From NCBI GenBank assembly GCA_025766275.1, contig JAFKAC010000006.1:1860001-1924000 (forward strand): DNA of 64,000 bases. Direction: 5' to 3'. The position numbers and the translations under genes are program-made. This stretch comes from Lactarius indigo (Eukaryota; Basidiomycota; Agaricomycetes; Russulales; Russulaceae). The notes below the pieces were generated by a model. That model saw only the letters and a program-made list of their open reading frames with translations. It was not told the origin of the DNA and ran no database searches. Shown piece by piece: positions 35,775-46,215 of the stretch (position 1 is the stretch's first letter; each line of letters opens with the position of its first letter).

Positions 35775-36958
35775 TCGTTCAATAGGAGGTAGAACGGAGT
35801 GACCGCATAGCTTGAGTTGAATATTCCCAGAGAATCGGGCGAAGACTCGGGCGGTAACACGGGCTCAGGCAGTCTGTAGTAGATCGCGTTATCAGTCAAG
35901 AGAAATAGACGACAATCGGCCGATCGTAGTAAAAGGCATACCCAGCGCTGCTCGTGGGAGAAGCGACGATACACCTGACGGATATATAAACGAAGACCAA
36001 ATGTCGGGAAAGCATCGCCAAGCACTCGTTGAGAAGATCTCGGGAATGGAAGGCATGGGCTAGGCATCGTCTGTCTGATTCTAAGCTCGTCGTTTCAATC
36101 TGGACGAGGAGAAAATGTGTGGTGGATGTAAGAGTGTCAGGACCGTTGGACGGAAACGCGGTGTGCGGACCTAAGCAAAAGTGCAGCCGTCATGGTGGTA
36201 CTGAGGACGGCGGTGGCTCGGGTAATTCCCGTCATGACGTGAAATGCGGATGAGTAAATAGTAATTCGTCGGCTGATTCTCGAGGTTAGACTCTACTGGA
36301 GCGGGTGAATTGCTAGATCCCTCAGCCAAGCAACAGATCCGAATCACATTCCGAAAAGGCCCAAGAAACTTGTTGAGCAACACTGTATGAAAAGCAGGAG
36401 TGAGCAGATCAAATTTTCAAACCAGGAACGGCCGCTCCTTTATAAGCTAGATACACCTCCTCCTCGCTGTCTCAATTACTCTCCCACATCCTCAAAACTC
36501 AGAAATGGATGTTTTCGTTTTTTCCGCATCTTTTCACAAAATGTGCAAAGTAACCTGGGTTAAATAATTACATAATTTGAAGGTGAGTTGATACGCGATT
36601 CCGGAAATGGGCTCCAGATCTCGGTTAGCTTAGCCGAGTAGCGCGTTTTGACAAATTGAACTGCTCACTTCTGCTTTCCACACTTCCGAGCTTCAAAGTT
36701 TCATTTATCAAACATGGTGCCGCATGCCAAAATACGCACTAGAACGCGTTAGTCCAATCCGTCTTATTATGACCGCCGGCTCGACCACCCATCTCACTTC
36801 TCAACCTCCCAGCCAACCCGTCCATTCCCCTCTCCTGTTCAGTCCGCTATACGGTTTTCACCGTGTCCTTCGCTCTTTTCTTGTACCCTCCTTTACATTA
36901 TCGCCTCTCTAAAAAACCACAATCCTTTCAGTACCACTCGGGATTTCCTATCTCAACT
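35775..36958. other. Intergenic, includes GH16 copy C promoter
   Basis: From about 36740 to the gene start, the sequence matches the reverse complement of the GH16 copy B promoter (24830-24950), so promoter and gene moved together. The rest has no recognised gene. Confidence 0.5.
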
Positions 36959-38282
36959 ATGCGTACTGGCTATACTGTTCATCGCCGCTCTTTCTCCTGT
37001 CCCTCACCGCATGCGTCCAGGGCCACCCTTTCATTACAGGACTGAGTGGAAAGGCGATGGGTTCTTCCAAGGATGGAACTGGGAGACCGAGAACTGACCC
37101 GACGCACGGCCGCGTCAACTACGTTAGCCAAGCTGAGGCCCAGGGCAAAAACCTGGCATACGGTGCGGTCATTTCCCCGTGTCTCCCTTAGACTCTCGCT
37201 GAATCCGTTGTTTTTAGTGGACAGCAACGGGGCGTTCGTCATGCGTGCGGACAACTGGACCGTCGTCGACGACCCCGCCGCGCGCGGGACGTGACAGCGT
37301 CCGCATCTCGTCCCAGAATGCGTACGACGAGGCGATATTCGTGCTCGATCTCAAACACATGCCGGCGGGCTGTAGCACCTGGCCTGCCTTTTGGACGCTG
37401 AGCAAAGGCTGGTCCGTGGCCAAACGGCGGCGAAATTGACATCATAGAAGGTTAGGACGGACACCCCCCCCCCCCCCTCTACGCTAAAAAAAAAAAGCTC
37501 AATGCGATTCTACTTCAGGTGTCAATCTGAATACCCATAACCAAGCAACCCTGCATACTACCCCAAATTGCACGAATGCCCCCCGATTTATGGCGCGAAC
37601 CGCAGACTGGGTGGGTCTCACTTTCCTATATTCGAACGGAATTCCAATAAAAAATGGTTGTAGAAAGACCTGCGGAGACCAATTGCGACACGGCTGCCAA
37701 CTTCAACGCAGGGTGCGGCGTTAGTCTTCACCGACCCGATACCATCCTGCACATCCTACGGTGCCCCAGTTCAACAGCGCTGGTGGCGGGTATTTCGTCA
37801 TGTACAAAGGGCGCGAGTCCGTCAAAGTCTGGTTCTATCCGCGAGCTGGTTATGTCCCGAGTGTGATCCGTGATGGGGCGCAGCGGGGAAGGCCTGTATA
37901 CCCCGATCTCACTTGGGGCTTCCCGGCTGCGAACTTTCCCTTCGACTCCCGACATTGTAACTACGATCAGCATTTTGACGCACACCAAATCGTGTTTGAT
38001 CTGACTTTTTGCGTCGGTGTCCTGTCTACCCATATTCTGTTTCTACCCGTGGCTGACACATCTATTTTCACCAAGGGTGACTGGGCTGGCAGTGCTAATG
38101 TCTGGCTTACTTCCGGCTGCGGGTCAGGGACCTGCCCAGACTGTAAGTACCATCAATTCTTAATTATCGAGACCCCAATGTCCAGGCTCGCTGATCCTCT
38201 TTCTTCAGTTGTCGACAAGAACCCAGGTGCATTTGGTGAGGCTTATTGGGCAATCAACAGCTTGCGGGTTTATACGCCCTAG
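36959..38282 (+). CDS. GH16 beta-glucanase, copy C (secreted, frame-broken)
   Basis: Same family as copies A and B, on the other strand. The ATG at 36959 opens MRTGYTV and a signal-like stretch, then TEWKGDGFFQGWNWETE, GRVNYVSQAEAQGKNLAY, an intron, GAFVMRADNW, SVRISSQNAYDEAIFVLDLK, GCSTWPAFWTL, the catalytic GGEIDIIEG region (37428-37451), an intron holding C and A homopolymers, QATLHTTPNC, AGGGYFVMYKGRESVKVW, FDAHQIVFDLTFC and GDWAGSANVWLTSGCG, ending INSLRVYTP at the TAG. Single extra bases are inferred near 36980, at 37095, 37289, 37407-37408, 37726 and 37769. Removing each restores the sequence seen in copy B. The inserted bases do not match one motif. It is either a functional gene with consensus errors or a young pseudogene. 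Confidence 0.88.
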
Positions 38283-38831
38283 TGGTGAGGGGATCGATTG
38301 ATGTGCGATACCTTTGTTCTATCTTTATTTTTCCCGACTTATCTTCTGATGTGAAGGCTATTCTTTCATTGCGTTCCACATCCTTTCGCATCGTTTTCGC
38401 TATCCATGCATGTATCTCAATCTGGTATCATCTAGTTTACCGTAAGTAGACCACTGGAGTATAATGCCCGCATTTACTGGACCGCGGGGCCCCGATCTGA
38501 GACCATCAAACGTTCAGGCATTGGTGAACTTCCATTACTCGTCAACTACGAGCACTAGGTCAACAGTACAATCGACTCGGAGCATGTGCTATGATTAGCA
38601 GTGCATCAAGTTCTCAGGAACTCCATCAGATGCTTCTCGGCCGCAATTGGAGCCGTATGCCCGACGATTCTATTTGATGAGAGTCAACACTGGTTCACAG
38701 AAGATCCTCTCAAAATGTATGCGATTGGACATGGATTAGCTTTATCCAGTACAAGTTGAAGTATGTACGGTGAACTGGCTAAGGCGAGTTTTACGGGTAC
38801 ACATCGGACTTTGTTGATACATTGTCCTAAT
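38283..38831. other. Intergenic stretch
   Basis: GH16 copy C 3' flank to tRNA-Gly. Nothing recognised. Confidence 0.4.
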
Positions 38832-38916
38832 GCATTGTTGGGGTAGTGGTAACCTGGGTCGTTGCCACCTCGTGCGCATATTCGACCCGCCCCGGGTTCA
38901 ATTCCCGGACAATGCA
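38832..38916 (+). tRNA. tRNA-Gly (anticodon GCC) with intron
   Basis: The acceptor stem GCATTGT / ACAATGC pairs perfectly. The D-arm GGGT-AGTGGTA-ACCT forms with one G-T pair. The anticodon stem GGTCG / CGACC holds the loop TTGCCA plus about 14 nt of intron just 3' of the anticodon. The T-arm is CCGGG-TTCAATT-CCCGG, with discriminator A at 38916. A-box and B-box (GGTTCAATTCC) promoters are internal. Decodes GGC and GGU glycine codons. Confidence 0.92.
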
Positions 38917-39463
38917 AGTATTTTTTGTTTTTATTTTTTGACGCTGGGGATGCTGCTTTACAATGGGTTTTCACCGAGCTGACCTTAGCGATGCAATTTT
39001 GTTTGGTCCAACCACTCGGGGTGTTTAATTGCTGTCAGTGCGTCTACCCGAGGTGCCCCCCTGAAGTAACGGGTACGCTGAGAGGGTACCTTGAACCCTT
39101 CTTGCGCGCCCTCAGGCTTACATGATGCGTGATGGATGGTCGTCACCAATCCGGTTGGACGCGTTGAGCTTTCTCACTGGCCCCGAGAACACCAAGCACT
39201 ATATGTATGGTACGACTGATAGCAGGAATATAGGACGCAATGCTGGTTGTGGTGAGAAATAAAATAAAAGATGGCAACTACAAAGTGAGACGACCAGAAG
39301 ACTTTGCTTCTGCTCGGTCAACTCTCAACGTACTGACCGCTGACAACAAAATGCCGTGCTATGGGAGGCCCTCATGGCTCATAACCTAGTAATTAACGTC
39401 ACGCATACATAAAGAACGTCAGCGAGCTTACGGGTTAAACGATGGAGCAAACTCACGAACCCA
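38917..39463. other. Intergenic stretch
   Basis: Between tRNA-Gly and the 3' end of the BTB gene. A T-rich run follows the tRNA at about 38922-38940 and would serve as its Pol III terminator. No other feature. Confidence 0.45.
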
Positions 39464-41452
39464 TCACGACACCGTGTCGCGATAATGACGATGTTGATGC
39501 CGCTGCCCACGCGACGGAGCAGGGTTCTCCGGCCTAAGCGAGCAGTACAAGAAATGGCGGCGCGGGAGCGTCGCACTAGCCATGCCCGCGACCGCCGCGA
39601 CGCGCGCACCCAGGGGTGCTGTGTCCGTGCCGCTTCCACGCACGCCGAGCGAGAACATGCGATCGAACACTTTTCGGACCATTGGTCATTCAGGCTCCAA
39701 ATGATGAAGGGTTTACGCACGTGTGGCGACGAACGCCTTGGCGGTCGTCTGGCACACGAGGTGCGAGAGCGCAAGTGGGGGGCTGACGCCCTCGAGCGTG
39801 CGGAGGTATCGGAAGACCATCGAGGGCTGGCACGGCCCGAAGCGGAAAGACAGCCTGGTAGGCCTGCCGCCATTTTTCGTCGAGGAGCCGCGCGCATGTC
39901 TGCGGATCTGGGCAGGACGGACACTGCGGTGCGTGTTTTGGGGTTAAAAAAATCGTTTTGTCTGAGCTTTAAGCTCGTGCGAGGGGGGACACGTACGCAT
40001 TCGTATTCTTTGGCGATCTGTACGAGGCCGAGCTTGAGCACACGTTCGAGGAACCAGGTCCGTCTGCGGAGAGCCAGCAAATTAGAAGCCGCCCATTCGC
40101 GTATCCGAGACAGACGCCTTAACCGCTTTTCGAGCTTGAGTAGTGTATCGCTACTGAGCGTGTTGAGCTCTTGTTCTGGCCACCCGCCCGGATTGTCGAG
40201 CACGAAGCGCGAGGCTTCGCGGTAGAGCTCTTCCTCCTCGAACAGCTCCGCGATGCGCATCGCCTTGATTGGGCGGCCGGCGGCGTGCGTGAGGAGAAAG
40301 TTGAGGCAGATCCGCTGAAGGGAGGGCACGCAGAGCTTGTTGCCGATGTTCATGAGGCCCTCCACGTTGTTCCACGTGATCGTGCATTCCATACTAAGGA
40401 CGTCGCAGGTCAGGGTGGGGTACTTGGTGGGGTTGATTTGTGTGGGAGGTAGCGTACCTGGGATAGACGAAGCGGAGAAAATCGTGGAAGGTGCTCGCCT
40501 GAGCGCGAATGAGAGCCTGTCCCGAGGAAAAGGGAAGAGAGCCAGTCGCACCTTTTCTTCTTTGAGTACAATAACAGCATCTGGATTGCTTATCGCTTGG
40601 TGATGTTTAGCGTTTGCGTTTGCCCGCTTCCAAGAGAGTTTGACAATCCTATCGCCTTTGTCTTTATCTGCCTCCTTAGGAGCGTCTCCTGGGGATACAG
40701 TAGCGTTCCGTAATAGCTTCTCCAAGCTCGCTTGTCGTGCGGCCTCATGCGATTTTCTCTTCGGGGTTGCGGAGCAGCTGCCGCCTTCAGAGCGCGTACC
40801 CAATTCGGCATCATCGGATGTAGGTGAATGAGACGATTCGATGACCTCCGGCTCGCTCGACTCTGAAACGTCGATGTCCAACTCTTCCGGATCCATGTCG
40901 GAGTCCATGGGTGTAAACGCCATGGCCGTCGGCGCATCGGGGTGCGTCTTATCCCCAGGGACAGTCGGTGGTTGAGAAATGGTGATGACGGAGGACATGG
41001 AGAGCGGGCGTCCGGTCTCTGCCCAGTTCCCGCTGAGCGCGGCCTGGAAGAACTGGCGATGCGAACCAGAGAATCTCCTTGTGCGCCCTAAAGCAATAAA
41101 TACCCCGGCAAGTCATCAGCGATTGAATGAAAGAGAATTGGATGAGTGTGGAGGATATGCGCACCAGAACGTCGTGCTCTCGACGACGATTTTGACCGTA
41201 CCCTGGGAACTTGGAGTGCTTCGTGAACGCCTCGTCGACGTCGATGGGCTCCTGTGGGTCCGTGATGCTCAGCTCAGAGATCGCATCTTCCGTGTCTGCG
41301 CCTTCGAGGAACCACGGTGGTGATCCGGCCGAGGAGCGGAATATCCCCGCCGCGGCGGCATGTGTCTCCGTTGGCGAGCTCAGAGCTGCGGTGGTGTTCG
41401 ACGGGCCACGAGAGTTGCGTGCGATGAGGATGTGGGACGGGTTGGTTGACAT
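39464..41452 (-). CDS. BTB/POZ domain protein
   Basis: BTB folds mediate dimerisation, often as Cullin-3 adaptors or in transcription. The start at 41452 gives MSTNPSHILIARNSRGPSN. The BTB core begins EHDVLV, then after an intron AHKEILWFASPFFQAALSGNW. An acidic, Ser-rich insert of about 130 residues (DSDMDPEELDIDVSESSEPE) splits it before ASTFHDFLRFVYP, and TWNNVEGLMNIGNKLCV follows. The C-terminal part has helical BACK-like sequence (TWFLERVLKLGLVQIAKEYEC) and a Cys-containing stretch with SMVFRYLRTLEGV. It ends at about 39464. Extra bases are inferred at about 41053 (restores SPFFQAAL) and near 39855 (restores FRFGPCQPS). The insert between BTB strands is a fungal lineage trait. The partner is unknown. 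Confidence 0.87.
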
Positions 41453-41749
41453 TAGAGTGCAGAGACGTTGTTGCTGGTTTGGGGCAGATGACCTGCGTAT
41501 CCGTCAGAGCATTTATTGTGGATGGATATCCGCGGGCTGTGCAGATCGGCCTCAAGGATCATCGCGGCCCGTTGTCAGGGGAGGATCAGGGTGTGATGTC
41601 CTTCTCGGGCACACAGTCTTCACACAGACAACTTACGGTTCACTGAATGCAGCAGTGAAAGGGATTGGTCTCTTCTCAGGGTATACAGACAGGCACTCAT
41701 ATTTGACTCGTCTTGAATTCATGCGGCTGTAGGACATCCAACTGGTATC
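41453..41749. promoter_or_regulatory. BTB gene upstream region
   Basis: About 300 bp between the BTB start and tRNA-Gln. No defined element seen. Confidence 0.3.
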
Positions 41750-41832
41750 GGCGCTATAGTGTAGTGGCTATCACAACGGATTCTGATTTTCTCAACTTTC
41801 CGTTAACCCAGGTTCGAACCCTGGTAGCGCCT
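41750..41832 (+). tRNA. tRNA-Gln (anticodon CTG) with intron
   Basis: The acceptor stem GGCGCTA / TAGCGCC pairs perfectly. The body GTGTAGTGGCTATCAC is typical of eukaryotic tRNA-Gln. The anticodon stem ACGGA / TCCGT holds TTCTGA plus an intron of about 11 nt. The T-arm is CCAGG-TTCGAAC-CCTGG with discriminator T. A T-run (CTTCTTTTTC) directly after is the Pol III terminator. Confidence 0.94.
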
Positions 41833-44174
41833 TCTTTTTCAGCCCTTCGAGTCGAAAGTCCGCGGCCACAATTTGTAATACGTATCTAGACACGGCAAGT
41901 ACGAATCACCTTACATGACGACTACGTAAACGGAAGCATGACATAAACGGGGAGTTCCCCGAGCGGAATGTTCGGATATTAGTGTCCAGGGGCCTTGTGA
42001 GTGATGGCCGCATTAGTTTCGGTACTTGCTCATTGAGTCACTGGTCTCCGGGGCCTTTATAAGCTTGAGCTGAGCTGAGAGCCAAATAGCAAGTATTGGA
42101 TATTTTTTACCTACCAACGTTTCCAATCTGTGGTTGTTGTCTCACAGTAGCCTTCAGTCATTTCCTCTTCGAATTCGCCATCCATGAAAATGGACAGGTG
42201 AAAAGCCGATCTCAAGAGGGTGTTTATACGCAACATGCGATAACTTGTGTAGTCACGGATCACTGTAAAACAAAAACGGAGTGAAACCGAGAGTGAAACT
42301 GCCAATTGTATTTATCAGCCGATCAGAGTTCGAGAAAAAGCATCCTTTTGTACTAAGTCGATCTACTGTGAAAATGTGAGGAAGGGTATGCAGGGTTGTG
42401 AGGGAGGGGAAGAAGCAGAGGGAGCGCGCAAACAAAAGGAGGGAGAGACACGGGGACGCGGGGAGAGCATCTCGCAAACAACGCGTTATACAGGTTGCTG
42501 TAATTACCGTTATGTTTACTTCTTATGACCTCTGTTAGGTGACAGCGCCGACGACGCCGCACAGATGATATTGTAGATCGGATCTTGTCCGGGTATTTCG
42601 TGATGAGCTCTTGTCCTCGTCGGATGCAGTTGGCATTGCGCGTTCTTGCTGAAACTTCCGTGAGCATATCCGCATTCTGTAGATCCTTTGTTACGGCCTC
42701 ATTGCGAGTGTGACACTCTCGAGCTCGAGCGATGGTAAACGGACATCGATCATTCCTTGTCTTAGTCACGGACGCGAGGGCACTCGAGGTGGACAAGTAA
42801 TGCACGAGGAGGTTTGCGGTAACCCTAACTTCTTTGAACCATATCAGCCCACGTTTCAACAAAGCTGGATTCACAACAGGTGAATATTCATATATGTACA
42901 AGCCTATATAGCTCACTGTGTAGACTACGGGGTTAAGGGTCCATTGACGCGGACATGGCGCCTGAGGACATCGAGCGTTGGCAGGTGGGTGGGGAATGGT
43001 TGCGAAGGTCGGATCTTGGATAGTCAAAGGCGCTCGTGAAAGTTGGGCTGTTGGGGCTCAGGGTGTCAGGAGAATTGAGGAGGGATCGGTGGGGGGTGTC
43101 AACTTCATCCGATCTGGGAGACTCACCTCACCTAGTCAGTGAGAAGCGGCCCTGACATGGACCTGGTGCGAGTAGGCCTCGCGTGTGTCACCACGACGAC
43201 TTCTAATCCAGTGAACGGCCATGTATGGGAGTAACAGAACAGTATTGGTGGCCTATCCCGGCATCAAGTAGCACACCATCAAGAGTGGGTTGATCGTCGA
43301 TCGCTCGCCCTTGATGATTGCGGGCCCAGTTTACCTAGTCGTGAACAGCCAGTGACACCAAGATGTTATTGAAACGCTCAGTGGCGATAGATCTGTACAG
43401 TCGGTGTTTGGCGCCGCGGTGATGTAACAGGTAGGTCATCACAATCTGCTGATCAAGCGGTCCGCTTAGGTTTGCCCTGTGTTTCAAAAGAGGGACTCAT
43501 GTCGTAAGAAGACACCTTCCTTTCTAGCGTAGTGGAGCACGATCTTTGCGTCGTGCAAGACAAGGACGACCGATGTCAACTGAACGCACCACTGACCCCG
43601 CCCGCCGTAAGTCCGGGATCAGAGTGAAATTAAACACCCCGTTCGAAAGTGGAGCAGTCATAGATTTCGCTGGAACTCCATGACTGTCGGTGTCACTGTC
43701 ACATCAGATGGATACGAGGAGTGGTATGCCACAAGGACAGAAGTGGCACATAACAGGCTCGCCGCAGAACTGATGGGAGAGTGTGGGAAATGGAGACAAT
43801 CAATCGCGCGGTGATAAGTCTGAGAACATCAGAGGCCGGGTGCGGATACTGACAAGGCGTGTCGTCAGGATATTGACGGTAGCGGCCATTGCTCGGTATG
43901 GTGGGTGAAGAATGGAACGGCGTGCAGTCTGGAAGTAGATCGCGCTCGGAGCTCAACCATACCGAGATTAGGCGCACCACTAGAGACAAGGCGTGGACCG
44001 CGGTTACCGAAAATGTCGCCAGAAATGGGTGACAAGACGGCGACGCTCGTGTGCACGTGCGGATCCAAGCGAGTGCAACAGAAAAGACACGTTCACGCTA
44101 ACTTATTATAATATCCTCGCCCGTTTTTTTTTTTATTACGCACTTCCCGTCCCTCTTTTTTTCTCTGAGCCATC
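41833..44174. other. Gene-poor stretch
   Basis: 2.3 kb without a recognisable gene. A long open frame in reverse at 42353-43027 has no ATG at its head and no motif. T-rich at 44125-44140 before the next gene. Confidence 0.45.
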
Positions 44175-45910
44175 ATGTCTCTCTCTCGTCCTTTCGTGCC
44201 GCACTCCTCTTCTGAGGCTACGTCCGGTCCTAATGCCCCCAGTGTCGAGGCTATGTTTAGCCAAATCATGGACGTCGTCCTCAAATCCGTCAGTGCTACG
44301 CCTCGCCAAGCGCGTTCGTGGTCTCATTGACCGTTTGTATAGCGCGCAGAGATAGCAGAGCTGCGTCACGAATGTACCGAGCTGCGTCAAGGCCAATCTA
44401 AGCCTTGAACGTCAGGTCAGGGAAGGCATCGCGTCGGTATGCATCTCTCTCGTAATGTCACCAAAGAAAAAAGATGCTTAATGGTCGACCGCTAGCAATT
44501 ACGCAGCCCCCACCTTGGGACACCTGGCTTCAACACCCCAGGCACCGAGCTCTCCGCAACTTCGTGCAAAGTCTCCATTCCTCCACTCAAGCTCGATCCC
44601 CACGCTTGCGGTGCCCCCCTCCGGTACACATAGCATCGCCTCTAGGCGACAACAGCGTAATTTCCTACCCTTATGGGCCCACTCGTGAGATCCCCGGCTT
44701 TTATGTTGTCATACCTGCCGGAGGCGCTGGCACGCGCCTGTGGCCCCTGTCACGGGAGGGTCATCCCAAGTTCCTTCTCGACGTCACCCTCCAGGGCCGT
44801 AGCCTAATCCAAGCTACCTGGGACCGACTGCTGCCTCTCAGTGGCGCTGATCGTCTCGCGGTCGTCGCCGGCCCCAGGCCACGTCAAGAGCATCAGCGAT
44901 CAGCTCCCTGATTTATTGCAACACAACCTCTTCTGCGAGCCGGGTCCCAAAGACTCCATGGCCGCAATCGGACTTGCCGCCGCGATCCTCGCACAGCGTG
45001 ACCCCGATGCCGTCATTGGCTCATTCGCGGCAGACCACATGATCTCTGGCACTGATGCGTTCCTCAGCGCCGTCTCTGAGGCCGTCCTGGTCGCCCAAAA
45101 GGGCTACCTCGTCACGATCGGCATCGCTCCCTCCCACCCGTCCACAGGGTTCGGTTACGTCCGCCTGGGCGACAAACTGAGCATGCCAGAGGCGCCGAAC
45201 GCACGCCTCGTTTCGAGTTTCAAGGAGAAGCCTGACGCGCGTACAGCCGCCGCATACATCGCTACCGGATCCTATCGCTGGAACGCGGGCATGTTCGTCA
45301 CCAAGGTTACGTTCCTGCTGGACTTGCTCCGCGAGTACAAACCCGAACTCGCGGAAGGCCTGATGAAGATCGCCGCCGTCTGGGATGTCGACGAGGTCCA
45401 GCGCAACAAGGTGCTCGAGGAGGTTTGGCCCGGCCTAGGAGAAAATTGCCATCGACCACGCTGTCGCGGAGCCAGCAGCGCTGGAAGGGCGTGTCGCTGT
45501 TGTGCCAGCGACGTTCGGTACGTACAACATGCAGTATTCCGACGGACCTGCATAGAACTAATCTGCTTCACAGGTTGGGACGACGTCGGAGACTTCTCGT
45601 CGCTCGCAGGAACTTCTGCCTGCAGAAGCGAACCAACCTCGCATCCTTGGTGACAGCGGACTTGGTGCGTCCAACCATTCTGCCTCGATCATCTGAAGCT
45701 CACCCATTTGTCTATACAGTTCTTACAGAGCAGGTCGCGGGAGGTATCGTCGTACCTGGATCTGGCCGCCTCGTTGCGTGCCTAGGCGTGGACGATCTTG
45801 TGATCGTAGACATGCCCGATACGCTCTTGGTCACGACCCGTGCTCGTTCACAGGAGGTGAAGAGGCTCGTCAAAAAAGCCAAGGACTCCGGTTGGCGCCG
45901 GTTGCTATAG
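44175..45910 (+). CDS. manC: Mannose-1-phosphate guanylyltransferase, actinobacterial type
   Basis: Makes GDP-mannose from Man-1-P and GTP, the donor for mannans and glycosylation. The core (about 44696-45910) reads FYVVIPAGGAGTRLWPLSRE (nucleotide-binding signature), PKDSMAAIGLAAAIL, IGSFAADHMISG, STGFGYVRLGDKL, SFKEKPDARTAAAYIATGSY, WNAGMFVTKVTFLLDLL, IAIDHAVAEPAALEGRVAVV, FGWDDVGDFSSLAE and DMPDTLLVTTRARSQEVKRL. This order and wording match the short cupin-less actinobacterial enzymes, not the fungal Psa1/Mpg1 type. Introns interrupt it (about 45519-45573 and 45664-45719), so it is truly nuclear. Extra bases at 44872-44875, 45438-45439 and 45609-45610 break frame. Upstream, 44175-44690 seems to encode a coiled coil (AEIAELRHECTELRQGQSK) and a Ser/Pro linker in broken frames. 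An alternative start is ATG 44474. Confidence 0.88.
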
Positions 45911-46215
45911 GCATCTGCAGCTGCCTCATTGCCTGCTTTTTTCCCACCCTACTCAATAATACCAACGCAAATATATTTCGGGTGTTTTGGTTTTGGTTTG
46001 GTTTTCGATTCACTCTAGTACCATGGACTACTATGCAGTTTGTTGAACTCGAACAGAACAGAACAGTAGTTATTTTACTTTTCGTCGTGCTACTGGATAG
46101 TATAACGTGTCTACATTGGACGCTTACCGGCTTTATATTGGTCCGCGATTACGCAATGACGCCCTCTTGTGGTTATCCATCAAACTGCCCTACTCCGAGT
46201 CGGAAATCTCTTACT
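45911..46215. other. Spacer manC to enoyl-CoA hydratase
   Basis: 305 bp, AT-rich in its first part (manC 3' UTR). No gene seen. Confidence 0.4.

Noticed and set aside
39485..40225. 246-codon open frame on the plus strand
   Set aside because: Antisense shadow of the BTB gene; Arg-rich, as expected from reversed GC-rich coding DNA.
42353..43027. 224-codon open frame in reverse
   Set aside because: It starts with TTG, not ATG, and has no motif, no hydrophobic or repeat pattern and no splice context. Treated as chance.
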